A DNA stretch of 64,000 bases. It comes from Nymphaea colorata (taxonomy: Eukaryota > Streptophyta > Magnoliopsida > Nymphaeales > Nymphaeaceae). The translations under genes were made by a program, and so were the position numbers. The stretch covers positions 13,618,802 to 13,682,801 of the forward strand of contig NC_045148.1 in the NCBI RefSeq assembly GCF_008831285.2. The letters run 5' to 3'. Positions 11,101 to 26,100 of the stretch are shown here, piece after piece (positions within the stretch are counted from its first letter, which is position 1; each line of letters begins with the position of its first letter). The notes below the pieces were generated by a model, which saw only the letters and a program-made list of their open reading frames with translations, was not told where the DNA came from and searched no databases.

Positions 11101-14100
11101 CTGAAGAAAAAGTAAAGGAGATCAAGGGCAATAAGAAAAAGACCAAGCCAGAATTGATCGAATCAAGTGATGATGAAAGTCCGACTAAGCGCAGATTCTA
11201 TGAAATGGAGAAAAGAATGAACAATCTTGAGCTTAGGGGGAAGGGGAAACATTCATACTCATGTGAGGACTACTACATTGGCATTGAAGGGGACGAAGAC
11301 GTGAAAGGCTTGCCCAGAGAATTCATCAGATATGATGGAACCACTTGTCCACACGTTCATCTTTCAACATTTTTTAATGATTGCTACAAAATTCGGACAA
11401 ATAACAGAGCTTTGTTCCGATACTTTCCAAGAAGCCTTGAAGGCATTGCCGCACAATGGTATAAAGAAAATATCAATCCGATCGAGCTGAAGGAGTTTGA
11501 CAAGTTGATTAACATGTTTGTTGAAAGATTTGAACAAAATGCTCCCATGGCTCCAACCCTCAGTACCATTTGCAATATTCGTCAGAAACAGGGAGAAAAG
11601 ACTCGAAAATTCATCCAAAAATGGAGAATTCAATGCAATAAGATGAAGAAGCCCATTTCTGAGACACAAGCCTTGTCACTCATTAGGAAAAATCTTGCCC
11701 AACCCTTGAAAAGTCTCATCCGCAATGCCCCAATCAAAACCTTTGCTGAGTTAATTGAACAAGCAAACTCGATAGAAGAAGGGATTGAGGAAGGAGATTT
11801 TGATGGAATTATTGCTCCTAAGTACAAAGAAGATGGAAAGAAAGGAGGAAGGACACAACTGCCTGCACAATTCATAGCCAATGCTGGCATTAAAAAGGAC
11901 CATGATAATAACTACAAGCATGACAAGGGAGTCAGTTTCAAGAAGAACACACAGTTTCTCAAAGGCGACGATGAAAGGAAAAACAAACACCCAGGTTGGA
12001 GCTACGACGGGAAATTCACTCCTTTGAGCCAGTCTCGGGAGAAGATCCTGGAATACCTTCTCGCCAAAGGAACTATCGTCTTGCCAAAAATATCAGAGCC
12101 TCCGAAAATGATGGGAGGAAATAAAGGAAACTGTGCAAGTTTCATCGTACCCCTGGTCATGACACTGAGGATTGTTTTGTCCTCAAAAATATTATTCAAG
12201 ACTTCATCAACAAAGATCTCAAGATTTGTGATGATAGTACCCCTGAGATACTAAGGAATCCATTCCCTGACCACGGGAAGGCGGCAATAGCCATGATCAC
12301 TACAGGCACTCCACTTCCGTACCATCCACAAGAGCACATTCGACCTTATATTGGGAGCAGCTCACACAAAGTCATGGTGGTAGACCAAGGTAAGGAACCT
12401 CTAGATTTCATTGCTATGATGAATGGCAGGATAGAAAGTTTGCCCAAGAAACTTCTTATGATTTCAAAGACTTTTATCTTACAAGGCGACGAATCATCAA
12501 ATGACTCTTCAGATGAAGATCCATGCTATTTGGACGTTCTCCCCTTGGAAGAGCGTATGGATGATGGAGACTCGATTCAAGCTTCTAAAAATCAGTCAAT
12601 TACCTTCTCAGAAAAAGACCTCTCAAAATGGGGATATTTCCATGAAGATGCTCTTTACATCGTCGTTCAGGTCAATGGGATGACGGTGCCACATGTTTTG
12701 ATTGATGGAGGAAGTGGTTTGAATATTTGTCCTGATCTCACGGCTAAAACATTGGGGTTTCGTGAAAACAAATGTCGTTCTGATAATACCAAGATCTACG
12801 GATACGATGGCCGAGGCATGAACAGCAAAGGTACCATCGACATGAATGTGATCATTGAAAATACTAGCCATTGCATTGTATTTCATGTGGTAGATGTACC
12901 ACCATCATACAACCTGCTTTTGGGACGACCTTGGATCCATCAAGTACGAGGGATCTCATCCACTCTTCATCAATGCCTGAAATGAAATTTTGGTCCATCA
13001 GTCATCACTGTCCGTGCTGAGGATCCGGTCGAGAGGTTGATGCAACCTATGCTCCCTAGGCCAATTGATCCGGTAGATGTACCGAGCATAAGAACAACAA
13101 AGGACAGACCTTTGGAAGAATGGATGCAGAACATGGAGATAGGGGAACCATTCGGGAATGCTTATACTATTTCAAGCAATCGTGCAAGTTACCAAGAACA
13201 CCTATTGTATGTTCATTTCATGAAAAACCCCAAGGGTTTTCAGTTGCTTCTGAAAGGTGGCTACCGTCCATTCACTGGCCTTGGGAAAAATGAAGATGGC
13301 ATCTTGCAACCGATTAGCATCTCTTTTCAGATGAACATGAGAGGATTGGGATATCATGAAGGAATTTGAAGAAGATCTTGGGGGCTAATAGTATTCACTT
13401 TTGTTTCAAAATCCTCCCATGAAATTTGTAATTTTAAACATCTTTTTGTCTGGTCTCATGAGAGGACCCATTCTATGAACTAAGAACTTTTTTTTTTATA
13501 TGCAAATGCAAGTAATTTTTTTTTTTTTGTCAATTTCGTCCATCTCTTTCATTTATCCTCTTTACAGGATGTCGGAACTCAATATGTCTCAGTTTATTCT
13601 TTTTCCACGAAAGTCCCCCAAAAAGCATTTATCGAACAAGCAGATGGTGAAATGGAACCTATGACAATACCCGAGTCAGAATTACCAGAATTCACTCAGA
13701 TTCAGAAACAAGAACATCTTTGGTGAATGATCCAATTGAAGAAATTAATATTGGAACCAGTGAAGATCCTAAAATTCTTCAAATTGACACCAGTTTGTCA
13801 GTGGATGAGAAGAAAAGATTGGTGGACTTTCTTATAAGTAACCAAAAAGCTTTTGCTTGGACTTATGAAGATATGTCAGGCTTAGACCTCCAATTGGTCG
13901 AACATCGTTTGCCCTTAAATCCTAATTGCAAGCCGATTAAGCAAAAATTGCGTAAGCTTGACCCTCGACTAGAAGGCCCTGTAAAAAAAGGACTAGAGGA
14001 CTTGCTAAAGGCAAAATTCATTCGTGCCATCGATTACCCCGAATGGTTGGCGAACATCGTGGTGGTCCCCAAGAAAAATGGCAAAGTTAGGTTGTGCATC

Positions 14101-17100
14101 GACTTTCGAGACTTGAACAAAGCCACACCGAAGGATGATTATCCTCTTCCAAACATTGATCTATTGGTAGACAGTACTGCAGGCCATGCAATGTTTTCTT
14201 TCATGGATGGATATTCGGGATATAATCAAATCAAATTAGCAGTCAAAGATCAACGTAAGACCGCTTTTACTACACCCTGGGGTACTTTTGTTACACGGTA
14301 ATGCCATTCGGGTTGAAGAATGCTGGAGCAACCTATCAAAGAGCCATGGCCGCCATCTTCCATGACCAGATGCATAAAATCATGGATGCATATATCGATG
14401 ACATATTGATCAAATCCAAGACAAGAGAAGATCACATTGAAACTCTTGCCCAAGTATTCGAGAGGCTTTTACAGTACAAGCTTCGCCTGAATCCTCAAAA
14501 ATGTGTGTTTGGGGTTGAGTTAGGCAAACTGTTGGGTTTTATGGTCAGTAAAAAGGGAATTGAAATGGATCTTATAAAAGCTAAGGCAATAATTGATATG
14601 CCACCACCTACCAATATCAAGGAGTTGCGAAGCTTGCAAGGACGAATCCAATCCATCAGACGATTCATTTCCAATCTGGCCATGAGATGCGAGCCATTCA
14701 ACCAGCTACTGAGGAAAGGTGTCAAGTTTGAATGGGGTTTTGAATGCCAACAGTCATTCGAAAGGATCAAGAAATACCTTCTAAATCCACCAATTCTAAA
14801 ACCACCAACGTTGGGCAGACCATTGCTGCTTTACATCACAGTGAATGAGTCAGCATGTGGCGGCTTTTTGGCACAATATGAGGAAGGAAGTCGCATCGAA
14901 CATGCAATCTATTACATTAGCAAGACTTTTGTTCAGTACAAAAAGAAGTACTCTCCAATAGAGAAAACTTGTCTGGCATTGGTTTGGATGTGTCAGAAGT
15001 TGAGACATTATTTATTAGCTTGTGAGGTCAAGATACTCTCCAAACTAAATCCTCTCAAGTACATCTTGGAACAACCATTCCTTAATGGGCGTATCGCAAA
15101 ATGGCAAGTTCTGTTGATGCAATATGATCTTGAATATGTGTCTCAAAAGTCAATCAAAGGACAAGCAATTGCGGATCAGTTAGCAGACTTCCCTCAGTAC
15201 GAAGAAATCAGAACAAATGATGAGTTTCCAGATGAACATGTACTAAGATTGGAAACGGGTCCGACATGGAAGATGTACTTTGACGGGTCCAGAAATGTGA
15301 TGGGAGCAGGCATAGGCATCTTACTCATCACTTCAGAAAGCGAAATGATCCCGTACTCTTTGAAACTTGATTTTCCATGTACCCATAACATGGCTGAATA
15401 TGAAGCCCTCATACAAGGACTTCGTTCTTTATTGAGTTTTCAAGTGAAAAGAGTGAATGCCTTCGGCGACTCTCAGCTTATTATAAATCAAGTGAATGGA
15501 GAATGGCAAGTCAAAGATGAAAAGTTTGTGCCATATCAAGAAATTGCTACCTCCTTAATCTGTCAATTCGAAGAAGTACAATTGGCTCACGTAAAGAGAG
15601 AAGGTAACCCTATTGCGGATGGCCTCGCGAGCTTAGGATCAACCATCACTTTTCGAACCAATGAAGCAATCCGTTCTTTTGAGATTGGAAGATTAGAACA
15701 CCCTGCTTTTGAAACGATGACGCATGTTCATCATATCCAAGGGGGGAATACGCCTTGGTACCATGACATCAAAAGGTACATTAAAAGCGGAGAATTCCCG
15801 ACTAAAATGTCTAAAAATGAACAAAAAGCAATACAACGTATGTCAGCGAGGTATTTTATCATAACAGGGGTATTATACAGACGTGGATTTAGCACTGAAT
15901 ATTCTCGGTGCCTTGATGATGATGAGGCAAAGAAAGTAATCGAAGAATCACATCGAGGAGATTGTGGAGGCCATGTTGGTTACCAAACCCTCACCAAACA
16001 AATAATTTGAGCAGGGTATTATTGGCCTACCATGCAAAAAGATTGTCACCAATTTGTCAAAAGATGCAAAGAATGCCAACTGCATGCTCCAGTAATTTAT
16101 GCCCCAGCCTCTCACTTGCATTCTGTGACATCTCCTTGGCCATTTTCAATGTGGGCCTTTGACGTAGTCGGACCGATATCCCCTGCAGCTTCTAACGGCC
16201 ATAAGTATTTTTTTGCTGCAACAGATTATTTTACAAAGTGGGTAGAAGTCGTCACACTCAGAACAGTGGAAGGACGTCATGTAGTGTCATTCATTCACAA
16301 AAATCTTCTTTGCAGATTTGGAGTCCCTCATGATATAGTATCAGACAACGGAACTCATTTCAAGAACGAAAAGATGAGGCAATTGTGCAGCAAGTACCAC
16401 ATCACGCACCATTTTTCAGCTCCTTATTACCCCAAGGCAATGGGCAAGCAGAGGCTACCAACAAGATCCTGATCCGCATCTTGGAACGGACAGTAGAAAC
16501 TGGAAGAGATTGGCATGAAAAGATGCACAACGCTCTATGGGCATATCGCACCACTATGAGAACTCCAACAAATGCCACTCCAGCAGAGCTAGTCTATGGA
16601 ACAGAAGTGGTTCTACCATTACATGTGTTGAAACCTGCTTTGAAGTTCGCTTCTCTCATAGAGCTCCCTCTTACTCAATATCAACAAAAAAGGCTAATGC
16701 AACTCGATTTGCTAGATGAAAAGAGGCTAAAAGTGGCTGAACATGCTGAAGCTTATCGCCAAAGGGTAGCCAGACAATTTGCCAAGTCAGTTATCGAGAG
16801 ACAGTTCAAAGTGAATGATTCAGTCCTACGATCTGCAGTGTACCTGAGAGGACGACCACGAGGCAAGTGGGCACCAAATTGGGAAGGCCCATATGTCATT
16901 AAGGAAGTTTTGCCCCACAATTCATACCGACTAATTGATGCTGATGGGGTGGAATTTACCGATCCTGTTAATGCCCTTCACCTCAAGAAATTTTATGCCT
17001 AGTTCTCTTGTATTCATTTTCCAATCAATGTCAAAAAAATTTGTGTTTCCACATCGACTATTCAATCTAGATTCTTCCTAGTTGTAAAACATGACAATTA

Positions 17101-20100
17101 AACTGGGGCATTTTTATTTTTTTTATCGCTCAGGGCTTGAGAGCAACCCGTGCAGGTAAAGGGTTAAACCTGCAATATGAGGGCAACCCATGCAGGCAAT
17201 GGGTTAAACCTGCAATGCTAGCCAAAGCAACCCATGCAGGCAAAGGGGTTAAACCTGTGCTACAAGCCAAGCAACCCACACAGTTAAAGGGTTCAACTTG
17301 TGATGCAAGTCAAGGCAACCCATTCAGGGGGTTAAACCTGAATTTGAAATCGGCAAACCCATGCAGGTAAGGGGTTAAACCTGCAATTTAAGCTCAAACA
17401 ACCCATTCAGGTAAGGGGTAAAGTCTGAAACATCTCGATGAAAATGTCTTGTTTGAAAAATTTGTGGCGTTTATCTTTGTCACTAAGCACGGCTAACACC
17501 GGCTTATTAACAAAGAGGGGCATCTGTAATCACCCCAAATTTTTCTAAAGGACTATGATGTTTTACACAAGTGCGAAATTCAAATTTAGGCACAAGATTT
17601 CCAAAATACAACTTTCAGATCCAAATTAAATCCAAAATACTACTCTTAGATCCAAAGTAAATCCAAAATACTACTTTCAGATCCAATTAAATCCAAAATA
17701 CTACTTTCAGATCCAAATTAAATCCAAAATACTACTCTCAGATCCAAATTAAATCCAAAATAGAACTTTCAGATCCAAATTAAATCCAAAATACTAATTT
17801 TAGATCCAAAACCCAAGTTCAGATCCAAATCAATCATTTAAGACTAATTTGCTCTTTCTTTTTACCAAAAACCTTCTTTTAGAGGATGATTTTAGTCTTT
17901 TTTTAAACAAGTCCGATTTGCCCCTCCTTTTGATCAAAAACATCCTTTTAGAGGGTGATTTTAGTCTTTTTCAAACAAGACCGATTTGCCCCTCCTTTTG
18001 ACCAAAAAACCTCATTTTAGAGGGTGATTTTAGTCTTTTTGGTAAACAAGACCAATTTACCTCTCCTTTTGACCAAAAAACATCCTTTTAGAGGGTAATT
18101 TTAGTCTTTTTGGGTGGACAAGACCGATTTGCCCTTCCTTTTGGCCAAAAAAATCTCCTTTTGGAGGGTGATTTTAGTCTTTTTAGGTCAAAAAATTCAA
18201 ATTTTGGGGTTTTGGCTCCAAAATCCTCTATAAAATACCCCCCCCCCCCCCATATCCTCCCTCTTGGACAAGATTGGTCATTGCGAGAAACTCTAGTGTA
18301 TTCTCACTTGAAGACTTAGAGTTTCTCTTGAGCTCTCTCTATCTCCCTCTTCCTCTTTTCATTTCCTTCTCCAACTTAGAGCAAGCACTCTTGGAGCTTC
18401 ATTCAAAGGGGATCTTCAAGTGAAGTGTTCATCTTTCTTAGGTCATTTCCCATTAGAGGTATGTAATCTTTATCCCTCTCATTTCTCTCTTCTTTCTTTT
18501 CATTAATATTCTTATTATTATGTTATTTCTTTTTCTTAAATATAGTCTTGTTGTTGTTTTCATTTTCTTTCACATCTTCATCTCCCCATGGCCAAAGGAG
18601 ATAGCACTCAACCTCTTTTTAGAGACAAGAGGCTATGCTCAAATGCACTGGGAGCATGAGAAGATGAGATGATATTTTATTTTATGATTAAATCATGCTC
18701 TTTCAAGTATTCTTGTTGTTCTTGTTCTTTCTCTTTATCAATATCTTCTTGCTCTTTTTTCTCTTCAATATATTCTTGTTGATGTTATTCTTTTCCTAAT
18801 GAATATATTTTTGTTGTTACTGTTATTTCATTTCTTCAATATAGTCTTGTTGTTGTTATTCTTTTCCTTAATGAATATATTTTTGTTGTTATTGTTATTT
18901 CATTTCTTCAATATAGTCTTGTTCTTGTTATTTTATTTTATATTTTTTTTTCTTCTTCCTCTTCCCATGACCAAAGGAGATAGCTATCAATCTCTTTTTT
19001 AGAGACAAGAGGCTATGCTCAAGTACATCGGGAACATGGAAAGATGAGATGATCTTTCATTTTAATCATGTTTTTCTTTTCATGAATACATTCTTATTTT
19101 GGCCAAAANNNNNNNNNNNNNNNNNNNNNNNNNNNNNNNNNNNNNNNNNNNNNNNNNNNNNNNNNNNNNNNNNNNNNNNNNNNNNNNNNNNNNNNNNNNN
19201 NNNNNNNNGGATTATTGTGATCGTCGGTAGAGCCTATCCCGATACACTCACCATCATCATGGGCGTACCACACTCTTGGGCCCTTACTTCATAGTTGATT
19301 ATTGTGCTGATAGATGTATGAGACAGTTCTCTCAAAGGCAGAAGATGGTCTCTGTGCATGCACCAATTGGAGCTATTCCCGAATTTGACCTTAGTTCTCC
19401 TCAATGGACGCATTGTTTGCAAAGACACAAATATCATACACTTGGTTCATAGACACAGTGGTGAAGAAGGAATATGTTGAGTGGTGGGATGCCAACCGAC
19501 CACCATCCATCATTCCCTAAAAAGTTTTATGTTGTCAACTTTGTATTCCTTCTGTCGTTGTCATCTTTATTAGTATCTTTGGATGTAACTTTTAAAACTT
19601 GTAATGCAATATGAACCTTCATTTTGTCATCATTTCCGTCCAATAACTCTATTTTCTTATGTCATAAGGTGAATACTTGAAAGCCAACAAAATGGTTGAA
19701 ACTAGATCGCAAGCTAAGCAGACTCCTCAAAACGAGGCTTCATCCTCTGAACTCCGTCCATAAACACTTGGCCTCCCAGCAATCGAGCCAGAAGCTTACT
19801 ATATGTTCTGTTTGTTCATGGAGCGATTCATGAAAGAGCAAGAAGAGCAAAAGGCCTTGATGGTTACTCCAGAGCTGGATAATGAAAAGACTGCCAAGCA
19901 AAAAGAAAAAAGAAAAACAAGTCTTTTGTTAAAAATCAGGATGAAGACTATTTGGGTTCAGATTCGGCAACTAGTAAAGAAGAAAAACCCGAACTGTTTT
20001 CTCTCAAAAAGAAAAAGACAACAAAGAAAAATAAAAAGGAAAAAGATGTTATGATAGAAAACAGCTCACCCAGTCCTATCACCACTGAAAGTTCGGAAGA

Positions 20101-23100
20101 GAAGCCCAAAAGGAAGAAAAAACCTACCAAGAAAGTCAAAAAGACAAAGAAATACATCACTACCAACAGCTCAGACAGTGAGAGTTCTGAAGAAAAAGTA
20201 AAGGAGATCAAGGGCAATAAGAAAAAGACCAAGCCAGAATTGATCGAATCAAGTGATGATGAAAGTCCGACTAAGCGCAGATTCTATGAAATGGAGAAAA
20301 GAATGAACAATCTTGAGCTTAGGGGGAAGGGGAAACATTCATACTCATGTGAGGACTACTACATTGGCATTGAAGGGGACGAAGACGTGAAAGGCTTGCC
20401 CAGAGAATTCATCAGATATGATGGAACCACTTGTCCACACGTTCATCTTTCAACATTTTTTAATGATTGCTACAAAATTCGGACAAATAACAGAGCTTTG
20501 TTCCGATACTTTCCAAGAAGCCTTGAAGGCATTGCCGCACAATGGTATAAAGAAAATATCAATCCGATCGAGCTGAAGGAGTTTGACAAGTTGATTAACA
20601 TGTTTGTTGAAAGATTTGAACAAAATGCTCCCATGGCTCCAACCCTCAGTACCATTTGCAATATTCGTCAGAAACAGGGAGAAAAGACTCGAAAATTCAT
20701 CCAAAAATGGAGAATTCAATGCAATAAGATGAAGAAGCCCATTTCTGAGACACAAGCCTTGTCACTCATTAGGAAAAATCTTGCCCAACCCTTGAAAAGT
20801 CTCATCCGCAATGCCCCAATCAAAACCTTTGCTGAGTTAATTGAACAAGCAAACTCGATAGAAGAAGGGATTGAGGAAGGAGATTTTGATGGAATTATTG
20901 CTCCTAAGTACAAAGAAGATGGAAAGAAAGGAGGAAGGACACAACTGCCTGCACAATTCATAGCCAATGCTGGCATTAAAAAGGACCATGATAATAACTA
21001 CAAGCATGACAAGGGAGTCAGTTTCAAGAAGAACACACAGTTTCTCAAAGGCGACGATGAAAGGAAAAACAAACACCCAGGTTGGAGCTACGACGGGAAA
21101 TTCACTCCTTTGAGCCAGTCTCGGGAGAAGATCCTGGAATACCTTCTCGCCAAAGGAACTATCGTCTTGCCAAAAATATCAGAGCCTCCGAAAATGATGG
21201 GAGGAAATAAAGGAAACTGTGCAAGTTTCATCGTACCCCTGGTCATGACACTGAGGATTGTTTTGTCCTCAAAAATATTATTCAAGACTTCATCAACAAA
21301 GATCTCAAGATTTGTGATGATAGTACCCCTGAGATACTAAGGAATCCATTCCCTGACCACGGGAAGGCGGCAATAGCCATGATCACTACAGGCACTCCAC
21401 TTCCGTACCATCCACAAGAGCACATTCGACCTTATATTGGGAGCAGCTCACACAAAGTCATGGTGGTAGACCAAGGTAAGGAACCTCTAGATTTCATTGC
21501 TATGATGAATGGCAGGATAGAAAGTTTGCCCAAGAAACTTCTTATGATTTCAAAGACTTTTATCTTACAAGGCGACGAATCATCAAATGACTCTTCAGAT
21601 GAAGATCCATGCTATTTGGACGTTCTCCCCTTGGAAGAGCGTATGGATGATGGAGACTCGATTCAAGCTTCTAAAAATCAGTCAATTACCTTCTCAGAAA
21701 AAGACCTCTCAAAATGGGGATATTTCCATGAAGATGCTCTTTACATCGTCGTTCAGGTCAATGGGATGACGGTGCCACATGTTTTGATTGATGGAGGAAG
21801 TGGTTTGAATATTTGTCCTGATCTCACGGCTAAAACATTGGGGTTTCGTGAAAACAAATGTCGTTCTGATAATACCAAGATCTACGGATACGATGGCCGA
21901 GGCATGAACAGCAAAGGTACCATCGACATGAATGTGATCATTGAAAATACTAGCCATTGCATTGTATTTCATGTGGTAGATGTACCACCATCATACAACC
22001 TGCTTTTGGGACGACCTTGGATCCATCAAGTACGAGGGATCTCATCCACTCTTCATCAATGCCTGAAATGAAATTTTGGTCCATCAGTCATCACTGTCCG
22101 TGCTGAGGATCCGGTCGAGAGGTTGATGCAACCTATGCTCCCTAGGCCAATTGATCCGGTAGATGTACCGAGCATAAGAACAACAAAGGACAGACCTTTG
22201 GAAGAATGGATGCAGAACATGGAGATAGGGGAACCATTCGGGAATGCTTATACTATTTCAAGCAATCGTGCAAGTTACCAAGAACACCTATTGTATGTTC
22301 ATTTCATGAAAAACCCCAAGGGTTTTCAGTTGCTTCTGAAAGGTGGCTACCGTCCATTCACTGGCCTTGGGAAAAATGAAGATGGCATCTTGCAACCGAT
22401 TAGCATCTCTTTTCAGATGAACATGAGAGGATTGGGATATCATGAAGGAATTTGAAGAAGATCTTGGGGGCTAATAGTATTCACTTTTGTTTCAAAATCC
22501 TCCCATGAAATTTGTAATTTTAAACATCTTTTTGTCTGGTCTCATGAGAGGACCCATTCTATGAACTAAGAACTTTTTTTTTTATATGCAAATGCAAGTA
22601 ATTTTTTTTTTTTTGTCAATTTCGTCCATCTCTTTCATTTATCCTCTTTACAGGATGTCGGAACTCAATATGTCTCAGTTTATTCTTTTTCCACGAAAGT
22701 CCCCCCAAAAAGCATTTATCGAACAAGCAGATGGTGAAATGGAACCTATGACAATACCCGAGTCAGAATTACCAGAATTCACTCAGATTCAGAAACAAGA
22801 ACATCTTTGGTGAATGATCCAATTGAAGAAATTAATATTGGAACCAGTGAAGATCCTAAAATTCTTCAAATTGACACCAGTTTGTCAGTGGATGAGAAGA
22901 AAAGATTGGTGGACTTTCTTATAAGTAACCAAAAAGCTTTTGCTTGGACTTATGAAGATATGTCAGGCTTAGACCTCCAATTGGTCGAACATCGTTTGCC
23001 CTTAAATCCTAATTGCAAGCCGATTAAGCAAAAATTGCGTAAGCTTGACCCTCGACTAGAAGGCCCTGTAAAAAAAGGACTAGAGGACTTGCTAAAGGCA

Positions 23101-26100
23101 AAATTCATTCGTGCCATCGATTACCCCGAATGGTTGGCGAACATCGTGGTGGTCCCCAAGAAAAATGGCAAAGTTAGGTTGTGCATCGACTTTCGAGACT
23201 TGAACAAAGCCACACCGAAGGATGATTATCCTCTTCCAAACATTGATCTATTGGTAGACAGTACTGCAGGCCATGCAATGTTTTCTTTCATGGATGGATA
23301 TTCGGGATATAATCAAATCAAATTAGCAGTCAAAGATCAACGTAAGACCGCTTTTACTACACCCTGGGGTACTTTTTGTTACACGGTAATGCCATTCGGG
23401 TTGAAGAATGCTGGAGCAACCTATCAAAGAGCCATGGCCGCCATCTTCCATGACCAGATGCATAAAATCATGGATGCATATATCGATGACATATTGATCA
23501 AATCCAAGACAAGAGAAGATCACATTGAAACTCTTGCCCAAGTATTCGAGAGGCTTTTACAGTACAAGCTTCGCCTGAATCCTCAAAAATGTGTGTTTGG
23601 GGTTGAGTTAGGCAAACTGTTGGGTTTTATGGTCAGTAAAAAGGGAATTGAAATGGATCTTATAAAAGCTAAGGCAATAATTGATATGCCACCACCTACC
23701 AATATCAAGGAGTTGCGAAGCTTGCAAGGACGAATCCAATCCATCAGACGATTCATTTCCAATCTGGCCATGAGATGCGAGCCATTCAACCAGCTACTGA
23801 GGAAAGGTGTCAAGTTTGAATGGGGTTTTGAATGCCAACAGTCATTCGAAAGGATCAAGAAATACCTTCTAAATCCACCAATTCTAAAACCACCAACGTT
23901 GGGCAGACCATTGCTGCTTTACATCACAGTGAATGAGTCAGCATGTGGCGGCTTTTTGGCACAATATGAGGAAGGAAGTCGCATCGAACATGCAATCTAT
24001 TACATTAGCAAGACTTTTGTTCAGTACAAAAAGAAGTACTCTCCAATAGAGAAAACTTGTCTGGCATTGGTTTGGATGTGTCAGAAGTTGAGACATTATT
24101 TATTAGCTTGTGAGGTCAAGATACTCTCCAAACTAAATCCTCTCAAGTACATCTTGGAACAACCATTCCTTAATGGGCGTATCGCAAAATGGCAAGTTCT
24201 GTTGATGCAATATGATCTTGAATATGTGTCTCAAAAGTCAATCAAAGGACAAGCAATTGCGGATCAGTTAGCAGACTTCCCTCAGTACGAAGAAATCAGA
24301 ACAAATGATGAGTTTCCAGATGAACATGTACTAAGATTGGAAACGGGTCCGACATGGAAGATGTACTTTGACGGGTCCAGAAATGTGATGGGAGCAGGCA
24401 TAGGCATCTTACTCATCACTTCAGAAAGCGAAATGATCCCGTACTCTTTGAAACTTGATTTTCCATGTACCCATAACATGGCTGAATATGAAGCCCTCAT
24501 ACAAGGACTTCGTTCTTTATTGAGTTTTCAAGTGAAAAGAGTGAATGCCTTCGGCGACTCTCAGCTTATTATAAATCAAGTGAATGGAGAATGGCAAGTC
24601 AAAGATGAAAAGTTTGTGCCATATCAAGAAATTGCTACCTCCTTAATCTGTCAATTCGAAGAAGTACAATTGGCTCACGTAAAGAGAGAAGGTAACCCTA
24701 TTGCGGATGGCCTCGCGAGCTTAGGATCAACCATCACTTTTCGAACCAATGAAGCAATCCGTTCTTTTGAGATTGGAAGATTAGAACACCCTGCTTTTGA
24801 AACGATGACGCATGTTCATCATATCCAAGGGGGGAATACGCCTTGGTACCATGACATCAAAAGGTACATTAAAAGCGGAGAATTCCCGACTAAAATGTCT
24901 AAAAATGAACAAAAAGCAATACAACGTATGTCAGCGAGGTATTTTATCATAACAGGGGTATTATACAGACGTGGATTTAGCACTGAATATTCTCGGTGCC
25001 TTGATGATGATGAGGCAAAGAAAGTAATCGAAGAATCACATCGAGGAGATTGTGGAGGCCATGTTGGTTACCAAACCCTCACCAAACAAATAATTTGAGC
25101 AGGGTATTATTGGCCTACCATGCAAAAAGATTGTCACCAATTTGTCAAAAGATGCAAAGAATGCCAACTGCATGCTCCAGTAATTTATGCCCCAGCCTCT
25201 CACTTGCATTCTGTGACATCTCCTTGGCCATTTTCAATGTGGGCCTTTGACGTAGTCGGACCGATATCCCCTGCAGCTTCTAACGGCCATAAGTATTTTT
25301 TTGCTGCAACAGATTATTTTACAAAGTGGGTAGAAGTCGTCACACTCAGAACAGTGGAAGGACGTCATGTAGTGTCATTCATTCACAAAAATCTTCTTTG
25401 CAGATTTGGAGTCCCTCATGATATAGTATCAGACAACGGAACTCATTTCAAGAACGAAAAGATGAGGCAATTGTGCAGCAAGTACCACATCACGCACCAT
25501 TTTTCAGCTCCTTATTACCCCCAAGGCAATGGGCAAGCAGAGGCTACCAACAAGATCCTGATCCGCATCTTGGAACGGACAGTAGAAACTGGAAGAGATT
25601 GGCATGAAAAGATGCACAACGCTCTATGGGCATATCGCACCACTATGAGAACTCCAACAAATGCCACTCCAGCAGAGCTAGTCTATGGAACAGAAGTGGT
25701 TCTACCATTACATGTGTTGAAACCTGCTTTGAAGTTCGCTTCTCTCATAGAGCTCCCTCTTACTCAATATCAACAAAAAAGGCTAATGCAACTCGATTTG
25801 CTAGATGAAAAGAGGCTAAAAGTGGCTGAACATGCTGAAGCTTATCGCCAAAGGGTAGCCAGACAATTTGCCAAGTCAGTTATCGAGAGACAGTTCAAAG
25901 TGAATGATTCAGTCCTACGATCTGCAGTGTACCTGAGAGGACGACCACGAGGCAAGTGGGCACCAAATTGGGAAGGCCCATATGTCATTAAGGAAGTTTT
26001 GCCCCACAATTCATACCGACTAATTGATGCTGATGGGGTGGAATTTACCGATCCTGTTAATGCCCTTCACCTCAAGAAATTTTATGCCTAGTTCTCTTGT

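Noticed and set aside
10862-11146. Minus-strand frame rich in Phe/Leu/Ser over gag (also 19948-20232)
   Set aside because: Shadow of the Lys/Glu/Ser-rich gag linker on the other strand.
13720-17002. Endogenous pararetrovirus (caulimovirid) origin for the RT region
   Set aside because: Integrase, long LTRs and a 5-bp target duplication are present; dual RNase H places it in Ty3/gypsy Tat.
17131-17440. CRISPR-like repeat/spacer look of the 45-50-bp units
   Set aside because: Plant retrotransposon context, imperfect repeats, no cas genes; it is the known 3'-UTR satellite-like array.
22586-22813. 75-codon frame before RT in the right copy as a separate gene
   Set aside because: Starts inside the candidate intron and ends just before the RT frame; only its part after 22655 may be coding, as a linker.
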